A stretch of 32,641 nt of DNA, from positions 1 through 32,641 of the forward strand of contig JAGOOA010000030.1 in NCBI GenBank assembly GCA_017992765.1, in the 5' to 3' direction. Origin of the DNA: Syntrophorhabdaceae bacterium (GTDB lineage: Bacteria; Desulfobacterota; Syntrophorhabdia; Syntrophorhabdales; Syntrophorhabdaceae). Positions 1 to 7,882 of the stretch are shown piece after piece. Position 1 is the first letter of the stretch; each line of letters starts with the position of its first letter. The notes under the pieces were generated by a model. It was not told the origin of the DNA and did not search any database. It was given only the letters and a program-made list of their open reading frames with translations. The position numbers were made by a program, and so were the translations under genes.

Positions 1-544
1 CCGAGATCGTGAGCAGAAGCACGGTTATGATCACGATCCTGAAGAACTCCACGCCGGCCTTGGGGAAATAGAAGAACATCTCTCCGACTGATGACGAGGC
101 CTCCCTGCCGATATACATGAGCTCCCCATGTTTCTTCATATGGAAATAGCTGTACCGGTTCAGCAATATCTTCCGGAAGATCCTATCCTGAAGGTCAGTG
201 TAAAGCTGCAAATGATACCAGAGCGCGGTGCTCTCCGATATGATCCCGAAGATACGGCTCAATATGATCAATATAAGAAGAAGGAGGCTCGCGGCGACGA
301 GCGCATCATTTACTGGCAGCAACGACGAGACCGAATCGAGATATTCCAGAATCTTCCCGCCGTACTGTGCCGCCGAGTCGGCCTTCGAAAGGATCCTGCT
401 CAGGAAAGGATAGAGGGCGCCCACGCTGAGCGTCTCCAGTAGGGCATAGATGAAGAGCAAAAGAAAAACAAAGAATGCCTTCAGCCAGTAAGGCCTCAGG
501 AACCAGAGCATGATCTGAATATCACTTAGATGTTTTTTAGGCAT
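1..544 (-). CDS. ABC transporter permease/ATPase, N-terminal part (MsbA/PglK-like), cut by window edge
   Basis: Partial reading frame of about 181 residues starting at an ATG (542-544) and running off the left edge. It begins MPKKHLSDIQIMLWFLRPYW and has a hydrophobic stretch near residues 20-40, another near 88-105, and a third beginning near 165. This is the layout of the transmembrane half of an exporter with fused permease and ATPase domains. The Walker motifs would lie outside the window, so the ATPase half is assumed rather than seen. At the end of a nonulosonic acid and glycosyltransferase locus, a PglK/MsbA-type flippase for lipid-linked glycan is the likely role. The gap upstream is filled by repeats, so it may have its own promoter. 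No strong Shine-Dalgarno is visible. Confidence 0.75.
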   Translation of the reverse strand, partial: MPKKHLSDIQIMLWFLRPYWLKAFFVFLLLFIYALLETLSVGALYPFLSRILSKADSAAQYGGKILEYLDSVSSLLPVNDALVAASLLLLILIILSRIFGIISESTALWYHLQLYTDLQDRIFRKILLNRYSYFHMKKHGELMYIGREASSSVGEMFFYFPKAGVEFFRIVIITVLLLTIS

Positions 545-865
545 GGGGATTCAATCGACGAGTATCTGTAATCGTATATCTGGATTAAAAAGTGAAATAC
601 GAAATCCTAATATCGAAGCACTAAACAAATTCAAATGTTTAAAATTCGAAGCATAAATGTCATGCCTTTGTTCTGAACATTTAATATTTGATATTTTATC
701 CAGTGCATATAATTAGAGCATGACGTCGGGATATCCCGGAGCAAACCGTCGTGAGGCAAGGAAGCTTGGTCTTTTGCGAAGCAAAAGTTCCGAAGCCGAA
801 CGCGAGCGATTGGAGCCGCTGGAGCGGAATGAGCGTGTTTGCGGGGAAGAGTCCGACACCGATGC
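545..865. other. Gene-free gap filled by repeats
   Basis: The gap between the methyltransferase stop and the ABC transporter start holds two repeat elements and no credible gene. An AT-rich palindromic element occupies about 594-703 and a structured GC-richer element occupies 716-867. A small open frame read rightward from 720 lies entirely on the structured element and I do not accept it as a gene. Confidence 0.7.
594..703. repeat. AT-rich palindromic repeat, copy 1
   Basis: Contains GAAATCCTAA, CGAAGCACTAAACAAATTC and TGAACATTTAATATTTGATA blocks, shared with copies at about 17474-17546, 17819-17913 and 19181-19322. The arms are imperfectly complementary around a GC-richer centre containing CATGCC. 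It directly abuts the structured element at 716-867. The right arm looks truncated at about 700. Confidence 0.65.
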
Positions 866-867
866 TC
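716..867 (+). repeat. Structured dispersed element, copy A
   Basis: About 152 bp, roughly 90 percent identical by eye to the reverse complement of 17620-17773. The ends pair (GAGCAT with ATGCTC, then TCGG with CCGA further in). A second long-range pair is GCAAAC with GTTTGC. Internal hairpins are CTTTTGC-GAA-GCAAAAG and CCGC-TGGA-GCGG. A TATAAT box lies at 708-713, just before the 5' end on the plus strand. The element points against the surrounding genes. Its right edge overlaps the stop codon of the methyltransferase gene (866-868). It could be a MITE-like element or a repeated structured RNA; no transposase is present. Confidence 0.75.
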
Positions 868-1633
868 ATCCTTCCTTCTGGTTCTTTATAAATATCCTGA
901 GAAATTTTGAATCAAATTCGTGTTTTTTGGGGTCGTAGGGCTCAACCGGCATGCTGAAATTATGGTTCTCTCCATAGAAAAGCCTGTATTCAATAGTTGT
1001 AAAACCCAGATCCCGGAATATCTTTTCGTAGTTGTAGTTGAAGAGGCTCGATCGAACACTCGTAATGATCGCTATGTACCGTTTCGATACCCTTGCAACC
1101 TCGTTGAACAGGGCCTTGTCTTCGTACGGGATATGCTCAAAGACACCGATTGAGAACACGACATCGTAACGTTCATCGGGTACCTTCCTTATCGCGTCGA
1201 GGGCATTGCCTATGAAAAATGTTCCCTTTTCATAAAGGTCCGGGAAGTGCTCCTTCAGGACAATGTTTATCGAGGCATCGTTTATCTCTATCCCCGTGAG
1301 GTCCGTATAGCCATGCTTTAACAGGTAGTTCAGGTTCCTGCCGGCGTTGCACCCGATCTCCAGGAACGAGGCATTTTCTCCCAGCGCCTTAAGGATCCCT
1401 CCCTCGAACATAGCATAGGTACTGTTGTCTTCCTGGAGGTAATTCTCCGGCCCGTGTCTTTCACCCATCTCCCGTGAACGCCAGTACTCACGCTCATTCC
1501 TTTTCCATGGAGGACTGGCGCCGGCCAATCCTGAAACGGCGGACACGCCCGCCTCGATATTCTTGAAGGTATGGCTGTCCCGTATCTTCCTGTCAGGGTC
1601 TACAAACCTGTCGAATATACGTTTAAGCTTCAT
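866..1633 (-). CDS. Class I SAM-dependent methyltransferase
   Basis: 255 residues. A Rossmann-type SAM site is visible as FLEIGCNAGRNLNYLL near residues 90-105 (motif I), followed by an acidic GIEIND and then YDVVFSIGVFEHI (motif IV-like). The target is unknown; from its position it probably methylates a sugar or carrier-linked glycan in this locus. The ATG at 1633 has no strong ribosome site. The next gene upstream ends 57 bp away. The stop codon TGA (866-868) lies on the edge of repeat copy A, and the last two codons fall in sequence shared between the two repeat copies. The C-terminus may therefore have been set by the repeat insertion. GC content is higher than in the gene just upstream. 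Confidence 0.8.
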   Translation of the reverse strand: MKLKRIFDRFVDPDRKIRDSHTFKNIEAGVSAVSGLAGASPPWKRNEREYWRSREMGERHGPENYLQEDNSTYAMFEGGILKALGENASFLEIGCNAGRNLNYLLKHGYTDLTGIEINDASINIVLKEHFPDLYEKGTFFIGNALDAIRKVPDERYDVVFSIGVFEHIPYEDKALFNEVARVSKRYIAIITSVRSSLFNYNYEKIFRDLGFTTIEYRLFYGENHNFSMPVEPYDPKKHEFDSKFLRIFIKNQKEG

Positions 1634-1689
1634 AGGTTCTGAATCTGTACGATATTATTGCCGATCTCATTCAAAAAAGGAACATAAAA

Positions 1690-3627
1690 TTAAATGCTTT
1701 TATTATCTTTCAATACATCTACCAAAAGGTCTTGTATCTTATTTCTGACCTTTCCATGATAACAATTACTGTAAAATTCTCTTTGAATCTCCTCTACAAT
1801 TGCGTTGTCTAAGTAAATTCCGTTAATAAAATTGTTAATATGATAAGCGAGCTCATCATAATTAGATACAATTATCGGCAAATTATTATAATTAAAAATT
1901 GTATTTAAATAATTGGAAAGTTCATAAAATATTACTTTCCTGCCGGCTGCTAAAAGTTCATCAGCCAATGAAGTTTGACAGGCTATGGTCAAATCAGCTT
2001 TTTCAATTATATAAGACGGATTGTATTTGTTTAAATCAAGTTCAATATCAATGTTATCTATTTCTCTTATTTTATTTACAATATCTGCTATAAATGGACT
2101 ATTGTAGGATTCCGTTCCTTTTCCTTTAATTACAATATGAATCGACGGAAAATTTAAGGCCGTTTTTATCAAATCATTGTAAAATGTTCTTAATTGTGCA
2201 ATCTTTCCTACTTGACGATTTACGTCTTCAATTTCATCATATGGCACAGGATAGTCAAGAGCTATTATCAACTTTTTATCTTTCTTAATTAAATCGTACT
2301 TAATGTCAGGTAGATTTCTTTTTTCGTACTCATAAAGGTTATCAACTCTGACAAGACCAACTGGCAGGCATTTATGTATGAAATGTCTTTTTAAACCTTT
2401 ATTTGTAACTATTTTGCCTGCAACAAAGTAATAATCAAGAAAATAATATGACATCCCGGTTTCAGGCGAAAAGGCTGTTATAAACCTTTCCTGGCATGCG
2501 CATATTTTTACACCGGCTAGTGATAAAGCCATTGCAAGCTCACGCGGAAAAAGTATTTCATATCCTACGAATGCTATCTTTAGGTTAGATAAAGATGACA
2601 AAATATAGTTATATTTTAATATTCTCAATAGCGTCAATAGTGCCATTGCAATAAAATCAGCTCCATATTTGCATAGCTCCTGAATTAATTTAAACTTCAT
2701 CATAATTATCAATCGTAAACACTTTTTGTATATTAGCCAATTGTTGCATGGCAAGTTATTTATGTCTATATATGGAATATTGTTTTCCTGATAATATTGA
2801 TGACTATTTGCCATATATTGTTTATTCGCTTCATTGATTGAGATATGCAAGATATTAGATCTATATAACGGGGAATTGCCGTCCTCGCTGTAAAAATGAT
2901 CTTTAGCAAAAAAATTCCCAAAAAAAATACCCTGATGAGGGAAATAAGCAATTTCATACTTCCCACAGTCAGCGCAATTAATATTTGAATCAGTATTGGA
3001 GGTATTCATATCTGCTTTATTTCTTAAATTAAATTTATTAATAAATATTTTTTTAATGAAATCCAATAACGCGAAGCTTTGCAATTTTTTAAAACAATAT
3101 TCAAATAATTCCATTCCGGGTATAACAATTACTGTTATGTTTTTATCGAGAACGATATGTTTTTTTATGATTGAAGTCAGTGAGTTTGAAGAGACAATAA
3201 CAACCTTCTTATAAGACATATTATCAGTTAAAAATTCTCCTAAAGCGTATTGATAAGCAAAAGATTCTGCAAAATGATGAATGTTTTTCTTCCATAATAT
3301 GTCTATTTTAATTTTGAGTTCACCTGATATTGACAGGAGCCGATCAATAGATTTGATCAGGGAAGATTTGTTAATCTCTTTATCGATTAAATCCACATAA
3401 TTGTGTGATAAAAAATCTCCCCTTGCATGTTCGGAATATGATTGATATAGTTTTTTTGCCCACTTTATAGAATTTTTATCGAGATAATTAATTTTTGACG
3501 GGTGATCTTTGAAATAATCACTTATATTAATAAAATAGATATCATTATTTTTATTAAGATATCTTAGTATTATTGAAATTAAGTACGTTATTACCGATAT
3601 TTTAGGAAAAATAATTGCCCTTGTCAT
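1690..3627 (-). CDS. Large GT-B-like glycan biosynthesis protein of unknown specificity
   Basis: 645 residues, not recognised as a named family. The C-terminal third looks like the second half of a GT-B fold: KLIIALDYPVPYDE, then IHIVIKGKG, then ADLTIACQTSLADELLAAGRKVIFYE. That last pattern (Ser/Thr-rich turn followed by 'G..VI.YE') resembles capsule and CDP-glycerol-type transferases. The N-terminal half is Lys/Asn/Ile-rich, with CADCGKYEIAYFPHQG near residue 218, and has no clear signal peptide. The gene is strikingly AT-rich compared with the methyltransferase downstream, which suggests separate acquisition. It sits 13 bp after the radical SAM gene. It is a candidate glycosyltransferase for the modified nonulosonic acid made by the genes upstream; this is inference only. 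Confidence 0.7.
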   Translation of the reverse strand: MTRAIIFPKISVITYLISIILRYLNKNNDIYFINISDYFKDHPSKINYLDKNSIKWAKKLYQSYSEHARGDFLSHNYVDLIDKEINKSSLIKSIDRLLSISGELKIKIDILWKKNIHHFAESFAYQYALGEFLTDNMSYKKVVIVSSNSLTSIIKKHIVLDKNITVIVIPGMELFEYCFKKLQSFALLDFIKKIFINKFNLRNKADMNTSNTDSNINCADCGKYEIAYFPHQGIFFGNFFAKDHFYSEDGNSPLYRSNILHISINEANKQYMANSHQYYQENNIPYIDINNLPCNNWLIYKKCLRLIIMMKFKLIQELCKYGADFIAMALLTLLRILKYNYILSSLSNLKIAFVGYEILFPRELAMALSLAGVKICACQERFITAFSPETGMSYYFLDYYFVAGKIVTNKGLKRHFIHKCLPVGLVRVDNLYEYEKRNLPDIKYDLIKKDKKLIIALDYPVPYDEIEDVNRQVGKIAQLRTFYNDLIKTALNFPSIHIVIKGKGTESYNSPFIADIVNKIREIDNIDIELDLNKYNPSYIIEKADLTIACQTSLADELLAAGRKVIFYELSNYLNTIFNYNNLPIIVSNYDELAYHINNFINGIYLDNAIVEEIQREFYSNCYHGKVRNKIQDLLVDVLKDNKSI

Positions 3628-3640
3628 AGATTAATATTTG

Positions 3641-5185
3641 CTATTCAACATTTGTAAATGACAGTTTCTGCTCAATCTTATTGATAAAATGTTTTAATAT
3701 TTTCCCTGAGAGTATTTTTTCTGTTCGTGGTGATATTTTCCACAATTTTATAGAAACACGGCATAACAATATGATGATTTTTGACATAAGATAACCGTAG
3801 TGTTTCCTGCAAAAGTACCATAACAGCTTCCACGAAAAGTATTCAATATCTGATAGTTGCCGTTCAGAATAATGCCAGTATAAGTCGGGCGAATAGAAAA
3901 CAAGCAGTTTACGTGCAATTTTATAAAAAGCAGGTTGATAATTCCCTTTAGAAAAAAGCATCCAATGTTGCCAGTGCATTTCATGTTTTAACCACCAGTT
4001 GGTGAAACCATATTCCTTGTGGTACATATTGTATAATTCTGTATTCGGGTAAGGAATTGGTGTTGATACTGTCGTAAAATAATGTATCGAATCAGGTATA
4101 TTTGATATTATTTTTATATTTCTTTCATAGTGTTCGCGCGTTTCCCATGGGAAACCAACTATATTGTTAAAATTAACATTTGAGTAATCTGCTTCTACAA
4201 GCTGTTCAATCCCTTTTTCTATATCTTTTACTTTATATCTTTTATTCATTTTTATTAAAGAATCATCGTTCCAGCTTTCAATACCGAAGCTTATCCTGTT
4301 GAAACCTGCTTCCTTGCATATTCTTAAGAGCTCTGTATCTAAACTGTCGATGCGTGAACGGACGGATATTTTGATCTTCATTCCACTCGACTTTATTAAT
4401 TCACAAAGCTTTATTATCCTTTCTCTCTTAATCATCACTTCATCATCTTGAAACGCAAATTTATTTGCGCCATATTTTCTATATAGCTGTCTGATCTCTT
4501 CAAAGATATTTTCAGCGCTTCTCATTCTGTAAGTTCTTCCGAACACATTATGACCACAACAAAATATGCAGTTAAACGGGCAACCTCTGCTGCTAAAGAG
4601 ACTCCAGAATATTGGGTTAGAATCAGGGTCGTCACTGCCTGTATAGTTTTTTATGGGGAAGTCATCAAATTCCGGGAAAGGTATGCTGTCGAGATCTTTT
4701 ATTAATGGCCTGGATCCAGTGTGATAAACCTCTCCGTTCTGTCCTCTATAACATAGACCTTTTATTTCTTCCAGTTTTTCCCCATTGCCTGCAAAATAGT
4801 CAGCAAGCTCACCAATGGTAATTTCTCCTTCTCCCAATACAACTATGTCTGCACCATTTTCAAGCGCTTCTTCCGGGAGAGGATTTACATGGGGACCTCC
4901 GACAATAATCGGATATTTAAGATTCTTTAAGCTTCTCATATAATCGTATGTATAAGGAATATAGTCAATAGTCAGTGTTATCCCTATAAAATCAGGAGAA
5001 TAATCTACGACAATCTTTTCAACATCTTCCTGCGATAATCGCTTAAAAGGGGCAGTCGCATCAACAATTTTTACTTCGTGACCTTTTTTTCTTAATTCCG
5101 CAGCCAAGTAACCAAGGCCCAAAAGCGGTTCCGTTGATTCTGCTGCAGTAGGCGGGTTTAGCAATATCACTCTGGCTTTGTTCAA
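3641..5185 (-). CDS. B12-binding-type radical SAM protein
   Basis: 514 residues. The N-terminal 130 residues look like a cobalamin-binding Rossmann domain (VILLNPP, GLGYLAAELRKKGHEV, PIIVGGPH, VLGEGE). The radical SAM cluster motif CPFNCIFC follows at Cys202, Cys206 and Cys209, and a TIM-barrel region ends near residue 360. The C-terminal 100 residues are rich in aromatic and basic residues. This architecture is used for C- or P-methylation and other radical rearrangements; the substrate here is unknown. The start is a TTG at 5183-5185, chosen because GAGAGG lies 5 bp upstream and the protein then begins MNKARVILLNPP as expected for the family. It is AT-rich like its neighbours and probably co-transcribed with the amidotransferase 30 bp upstream. 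Confidence 0.85.
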   Translation of the reverse strand: MNKARVILLNPPTAAESTEPLLGLGYLAAELRKKGHEVKIVDATAPFKRLSQEDVEKIVVDYSPDFIGITLTIDYIPYTYDYMRSLKNLKYPIIVGGPHVNPLPEEALENGADIVVLGEGEITIGELADYFAGNGEKLEEIKGLCYRGQNGEVYHTGSRPLIKDLDSIPFPEFDDFPIKNYTGSDDPDSNPIFWSLFSSRGCPFNCIFCCGHNVFGRTYRMRSAENIFEEIRQLYRKYGANKFAFQDDEVMIKRERIIKLCELIKSSGMKIKISVRSRIDSLDTELLRICKEAGFNRISFGIESWNDDSLIKMNKRYKVKDIEKGIEQLVEADYSNVNFNNIVGFPWETREHYERNIKIISNIPDSIHYFTTVSTPIPYPNTELYNMYHKEYGFTNWWLKHEMHWQHWMLFSKGNYQPAFYKIARKLLVFYSPDLYWHYSERQLSDIEYFSWKLLWYFCRKHYGYLMSKIIILLCRVSIKLWKISPRTEKILSGKILKHFINKIEQKLSFTNVE

Positions 5186-5215
5186 GTTTTCCTCTCTTTT
5201 AATCGAACTTTAGGG

Positions 5216-6409
5216 TTAAAGATATTTTTTTTGCTCTTCAGCGGAAATATGGATAGGGCCATACGGAGAAGGCTCACCCCAAATATTATCTTTCCACCAC
5301 TGGTTATCTTCAATCCACCATATACGTGGATCGCGAAAACGGTCAGCAACTTGCCAAAACTCATCTTCTTTCATATTGACATAATTAAGCCAGTGATATA
5401 AATCTTGCGAAACCGCATGGTCATGTTTGCGAACCATCTTTATGCCTTCATCGCGCGTCATATAACCATTCCTTATATCTTTCGAAGCATGGTCTGAAGC
5501 CCTGCCATAACCAAACTTAATGAACTTCAGCAAATCATGCACACCGTTTTCGTATCTATCATCCAAGTTCGATATTCGTCTATACGTTCTCTCAAATGGA
5601 GTTCTTGATTCTCTCCACCCGTATTTCTCCTGAACTAATTTGGCATGTTTATTGGCGTCCCATTTAAAAAAGTTTCCTATATATATTCCTCGGACACCGA
5701 CATTCAATATTTCATCGTCAGGAGGATACTTAGCCCAAAGTAAATCTTTTTCAGTTAATTTGTCACTAGGGTCGTCGAGCATATCATACCACTCGTAACC
5801 ACGCAAACCATGCTCATGGCGTACCCTTGCACTAAATTCTACATAATCGTCTGGATCGTACATGCCGGAAATATCCCATGCAATTTCACCCCATATAATC
5901 AGAGGGATTTTAAATTTTGTTGCTATTTGAATGGGATAAGTAAAAATACCACAATGCGCATGCCAATTCATATCTCCCATTTTTCGAAAACAAAGCCTAT
6001 TAAGTTTTTTTAAAACCTCTACACTTGGCCCAAAAACAAGGTGATCAGCGTTGAATACATGCCTCATACGATCACGGTTATAATCACCCTCGGGTAAGTA
6101 ATTATTGCCATGGTAAGTAACAAGTAAAGGCTTCAGGCCATACTCCCCGGCAATAATATGAGTTTGGTAATAGCTGTCTTTTCCTCCGCTCACCGGAATT
6201 ATACAATCATAATCGGATATTCTGTTTTGAAGGGCCTCATTTATGATTTTTTCAAATCTTTTTTGACGTTCTTTCCAAAAGTTATAGTCAAGTTTATTAA
6301 ATTCTTCAAAGGTTCTGCAACTGCTGCAAACTCCTTCATCATCCAATGCCAAATTAACTCCTGCAGAAGGGTAAACACATCTTTTACAATAATTTATTTT
6401 TTTGTACAT
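5216..6409 (-). CDS. pseA: N-acetyl sugar amidotransferase (WbuX/WbpG/PseA type)
   Basis: 397 residues. It has a PP-loop ATP-pyrophosphatase motif SGGKDS at residues 74-79 and two Cys pairs at the N-terminus (C8/C11 and C28/C31) that could bind metal. WbpG/WbuX proteins use ATP and ammonia from a HisH/HisF-like pair to turn an acetamido group on a sugar into an acetamidino group. PseA does this for pseudaminic acid in Campylobacter. HisF and HisH paralogues sit immediately upstream (stop of hisF 11 bp away), and PseI comes just before them. Formation of an acetamidino nonulosonate is therefore the best reading. AGAGG about 8 bp before the ATG supports the start. The exact substrate is inferred from context. 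Confidence 0.88.
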   Translation of the reverse strand: MYKKINYCKRCVYPSAGVNLALDDEGVCSSCRTFEEFNKLDYNFWKERQKRFEKIINEALQNRISDYDCIIPVSGGKDSYYQTHIIAGEYGLKPLLVTYHGNNYLPEGDYNRDRMRHVFNADHLVFGPSVEVLKKLNRLCFRKMGDMNWHAHCGIFTYPIQIATKFKIPLIIWGEIAWDISGMYDPDDYVEFSARVRHEHGLRGYEWYDMLDDPSDKLTEKDLLWAKYPPDDEILNVGVRGIYIGNFFKWDANKHAKLVQEKYGWRESRTPFERTYRRISNLDDRYENGVHDLLKFIKFGYGRASDHASKDIRNGYMTRDEGIKMVRKHDHAVSQDLYHWLNYVNMKEDEFWQVADRFRDPRIWWIEDNQWWKDNIWGEPSPYGPIHISAEEQKKYL

Positions 6410-6420
6410 TTATTATACCT

Positions 6421-7227
6421 CTAAAATGTAATCAGGTCTGGAGGTCTTACGTTTAAACCTTTTTGATATAAATATTTTCTTGCTAAATACACGCTTTGAT
6501 CCGAATAATGAAAAATATTCGCCGCAGCGACGGCATCGACTTTTGTTTGCTCTAAGGCCTCAGCAAAATGTTCCCATTCGCCAACACCCCCACAGGCAAT
6601 TACCGGCACATTGACGTTATCAGTAATCTGTTTCAACAATGCAATATCATAACCGTTCTTTCTGCCATCCCTGTCGATGGAATTTATAAGTAATTCTCCT
6701 GCACCTCTACTCTCTGCCTCTTTTGCCCATTCGACCGCTGAATAATGAGTTTGCTGCGTCCCCCCGTTTGCGAAAACCCTGTATTGATTATCCATCATTT
6801 TAACGTCTATAGAAATTACTATACATTGTGATCCGAATTCATACGATGCTTCGCTTATAAATGCCGGATTTTCAATAGCAACAGTATTGATTGAAATTTT
6901 ATCAGCCCCTAATATTAACCTCCTTTCAATGTCTTTAAGCAATCTGATGCGTCCGCCAATCGTTATCGGCATAAAAGTTACTTTTGAAACATCTTTTATT
7001 ATTTCAAACAGATCATGTCTATTTGGATGCCCTAAGTCATCCCGACGCAAATCGTATCTTGCTTCACGGCTTATATCAAGATAGATTATCTCGTCTGAAC
7101 CCCATTCGCTCAATCTTTTAACTGCCGTTAAAGGGTTGCCGAGATTCTGATACCTTGAAAATGATTTGCTTTGAACCAGCCATCCATTGCGCAATAGAAG
7201 TATTGGAATAATCCTTTTCTTTTTCAT
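6421..7227 (-). CDS. hisF: HisF-like subunit of sugar amidotransferase system
   Basis: 268 residues with the beta/alpha-barrel pattern of imidazole glycerol phosphate synthase cyclase subunits (VPVIACGGVG, ISIDVK, ITIGGRI). Aligned with authentic HisF, the N-terminus reads RIIPILLLRNG where HisF has 'ACLDVKDG', so the catalytic Asp11 is Leu11. The second catalytic Asp (Asp130 of HisF) is kept as Asp141. Loss of Asp11 argues against a role in histidine synthesis. It favours a role in passing ammonia from HisH to the adjacent WbuX/PseA protein, as known for LPS-locus HisF homologues. It starts at an ATG overlapping the hisH stop (ATGA), so the two subunits are translationally coupled. No other histidine gene is in the window. 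Confidence 0.88.
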   Translation of the reverse strand: MKKKRIIPILLLRNGWLVQSKSFSRYQNLGNPLTAVKRLSEWGSDEIIYLDISREARYDLRRDDLGHPNRHDLFEIIKDVSKVTFMPITIGGRIRLLKDIERRLILGADKISINTVAIENPAFISEASYEFGSQCIVISIDVKMMDNQYRVFANGGTQQTHYSAVEWAKEAESRGAGELLINSIDRDGRKNGYDIALLKQITDNVNVPVIACGGVGEWEHFAEALEQTKVDAVAAANIFHYSDQSVYLARKYLYQKGLNVRPPDLITF

Positions 7228-7838
7228 TGAACACTCAAAAAATTTTCGACAAGTTTTATTCCCGCCTTTTGACTTTTTTCTGGATGAAATTGTACACCGA
7301 ATATGTTCTCATATTGAATTATGCTACAAAACTCTTCTCCGTAAAAAGACGTGGCAACTATAGTTTCAAGTTCGTACGGTTTAAAAACATAACTATGAAC
7401 AAAATAGAAATCCGGATTAGATTCGAGTCCCTTCAATATCGATGATTTTTTTTTGCAAATGATATTATTCCATCCAATGTGGGGAAGAGGCATACCACCC
7501 GGGTCGAGTTTTTCAACTCTGCCCTGGATCCATCCCAGCCCGGGGTGTTCACCAAATTCAAAACCAGTCGTTGCAAGTACATGCATTCCTATACATATTC
7601 CTAAAAACGGTTTTCTTTCATTGAACACAATATTCCTTATGTCATCAATCGGTAATAATTTTATGATTTTTTCCACTGTAGTTTCAAAGGCACCTACACC
7701 CGGTAAAACAATATGTGTAGAATCTTTTATTATCGACAAGTTATTCGACACATTGACTTCTGTATACATCTTAAAGATGTTATATACAGAATTTACGTTA
7801 CCAGCGCCATAATCTAAAATACATACTTTTTTATGCAT
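7224..7838 (-). CDS. hisH: HisH-like glutamine amidotransferase subunit
   Basis: About 204 residues, a class I glutaminase. The nucleophile Cys is in GICIGMHVL, the catalytic His-x-Glu is in VQFHPEKS, and the N-terminal VCILDYGAGN is typical of HisH. It supplies ammonia from glutamine to its HisF-like partner and so to the amidotransferase downstream. I chose the ATG at 7836-7838, giving MHKKVCILDYG, over an in-frame TTG seven codons upstream, because family members begin here. It overlaps hisF by 4 bp. The gene upstream (pseI) ends about 44 bp away, so the amidination trio probably shares the pse transcript. Confidence 0.88.
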   Translation of the reverse strand: MHKKVCILDYGAGNVNSVYNIFKMYTEVNVSNNLSIIKDSTHIVLPGVGAFETTVEKIIKLLPIDDIRNIVFNERKPFLGICIGMHVLATTGFEFGEHPGLGWIQGRVEKLDPGGMPLPHIGWNNIICKKKSSILKGLESNPDFYFVHSYVFKPYELETIVATSFYGEEFCSIIQYENIFGVQFHPEKSQKAGIKLVENFLSVQ

Positions 7839-7882
7839 TTCGTTTAAGTTTCTTCTCAATATTTAATATAACCTGATGTCAA

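Noticed and set aside
735-790. Possible c-di-GMP (GEMM) riboswitch because of GCAAACC in the structured element
   Set aside because: The second conserved block expected for that riboswitch (GACGCAAAGCC-like) is missing, and copy A faces away from any gene it could control.
720-938. Small plus-strand open frame over repeat copy A
   Set aside because: It coincides with the structured repeat and then runs antisense into the methyltransferase; the equivalent frame in copy B is not conserved as a protein.
6421-7838. HisH/HisF as part of a histidine operon
   Set aside because: No other his gene is present, the key HisF Asp is lost, and the amidotransferase partner is adjacent.
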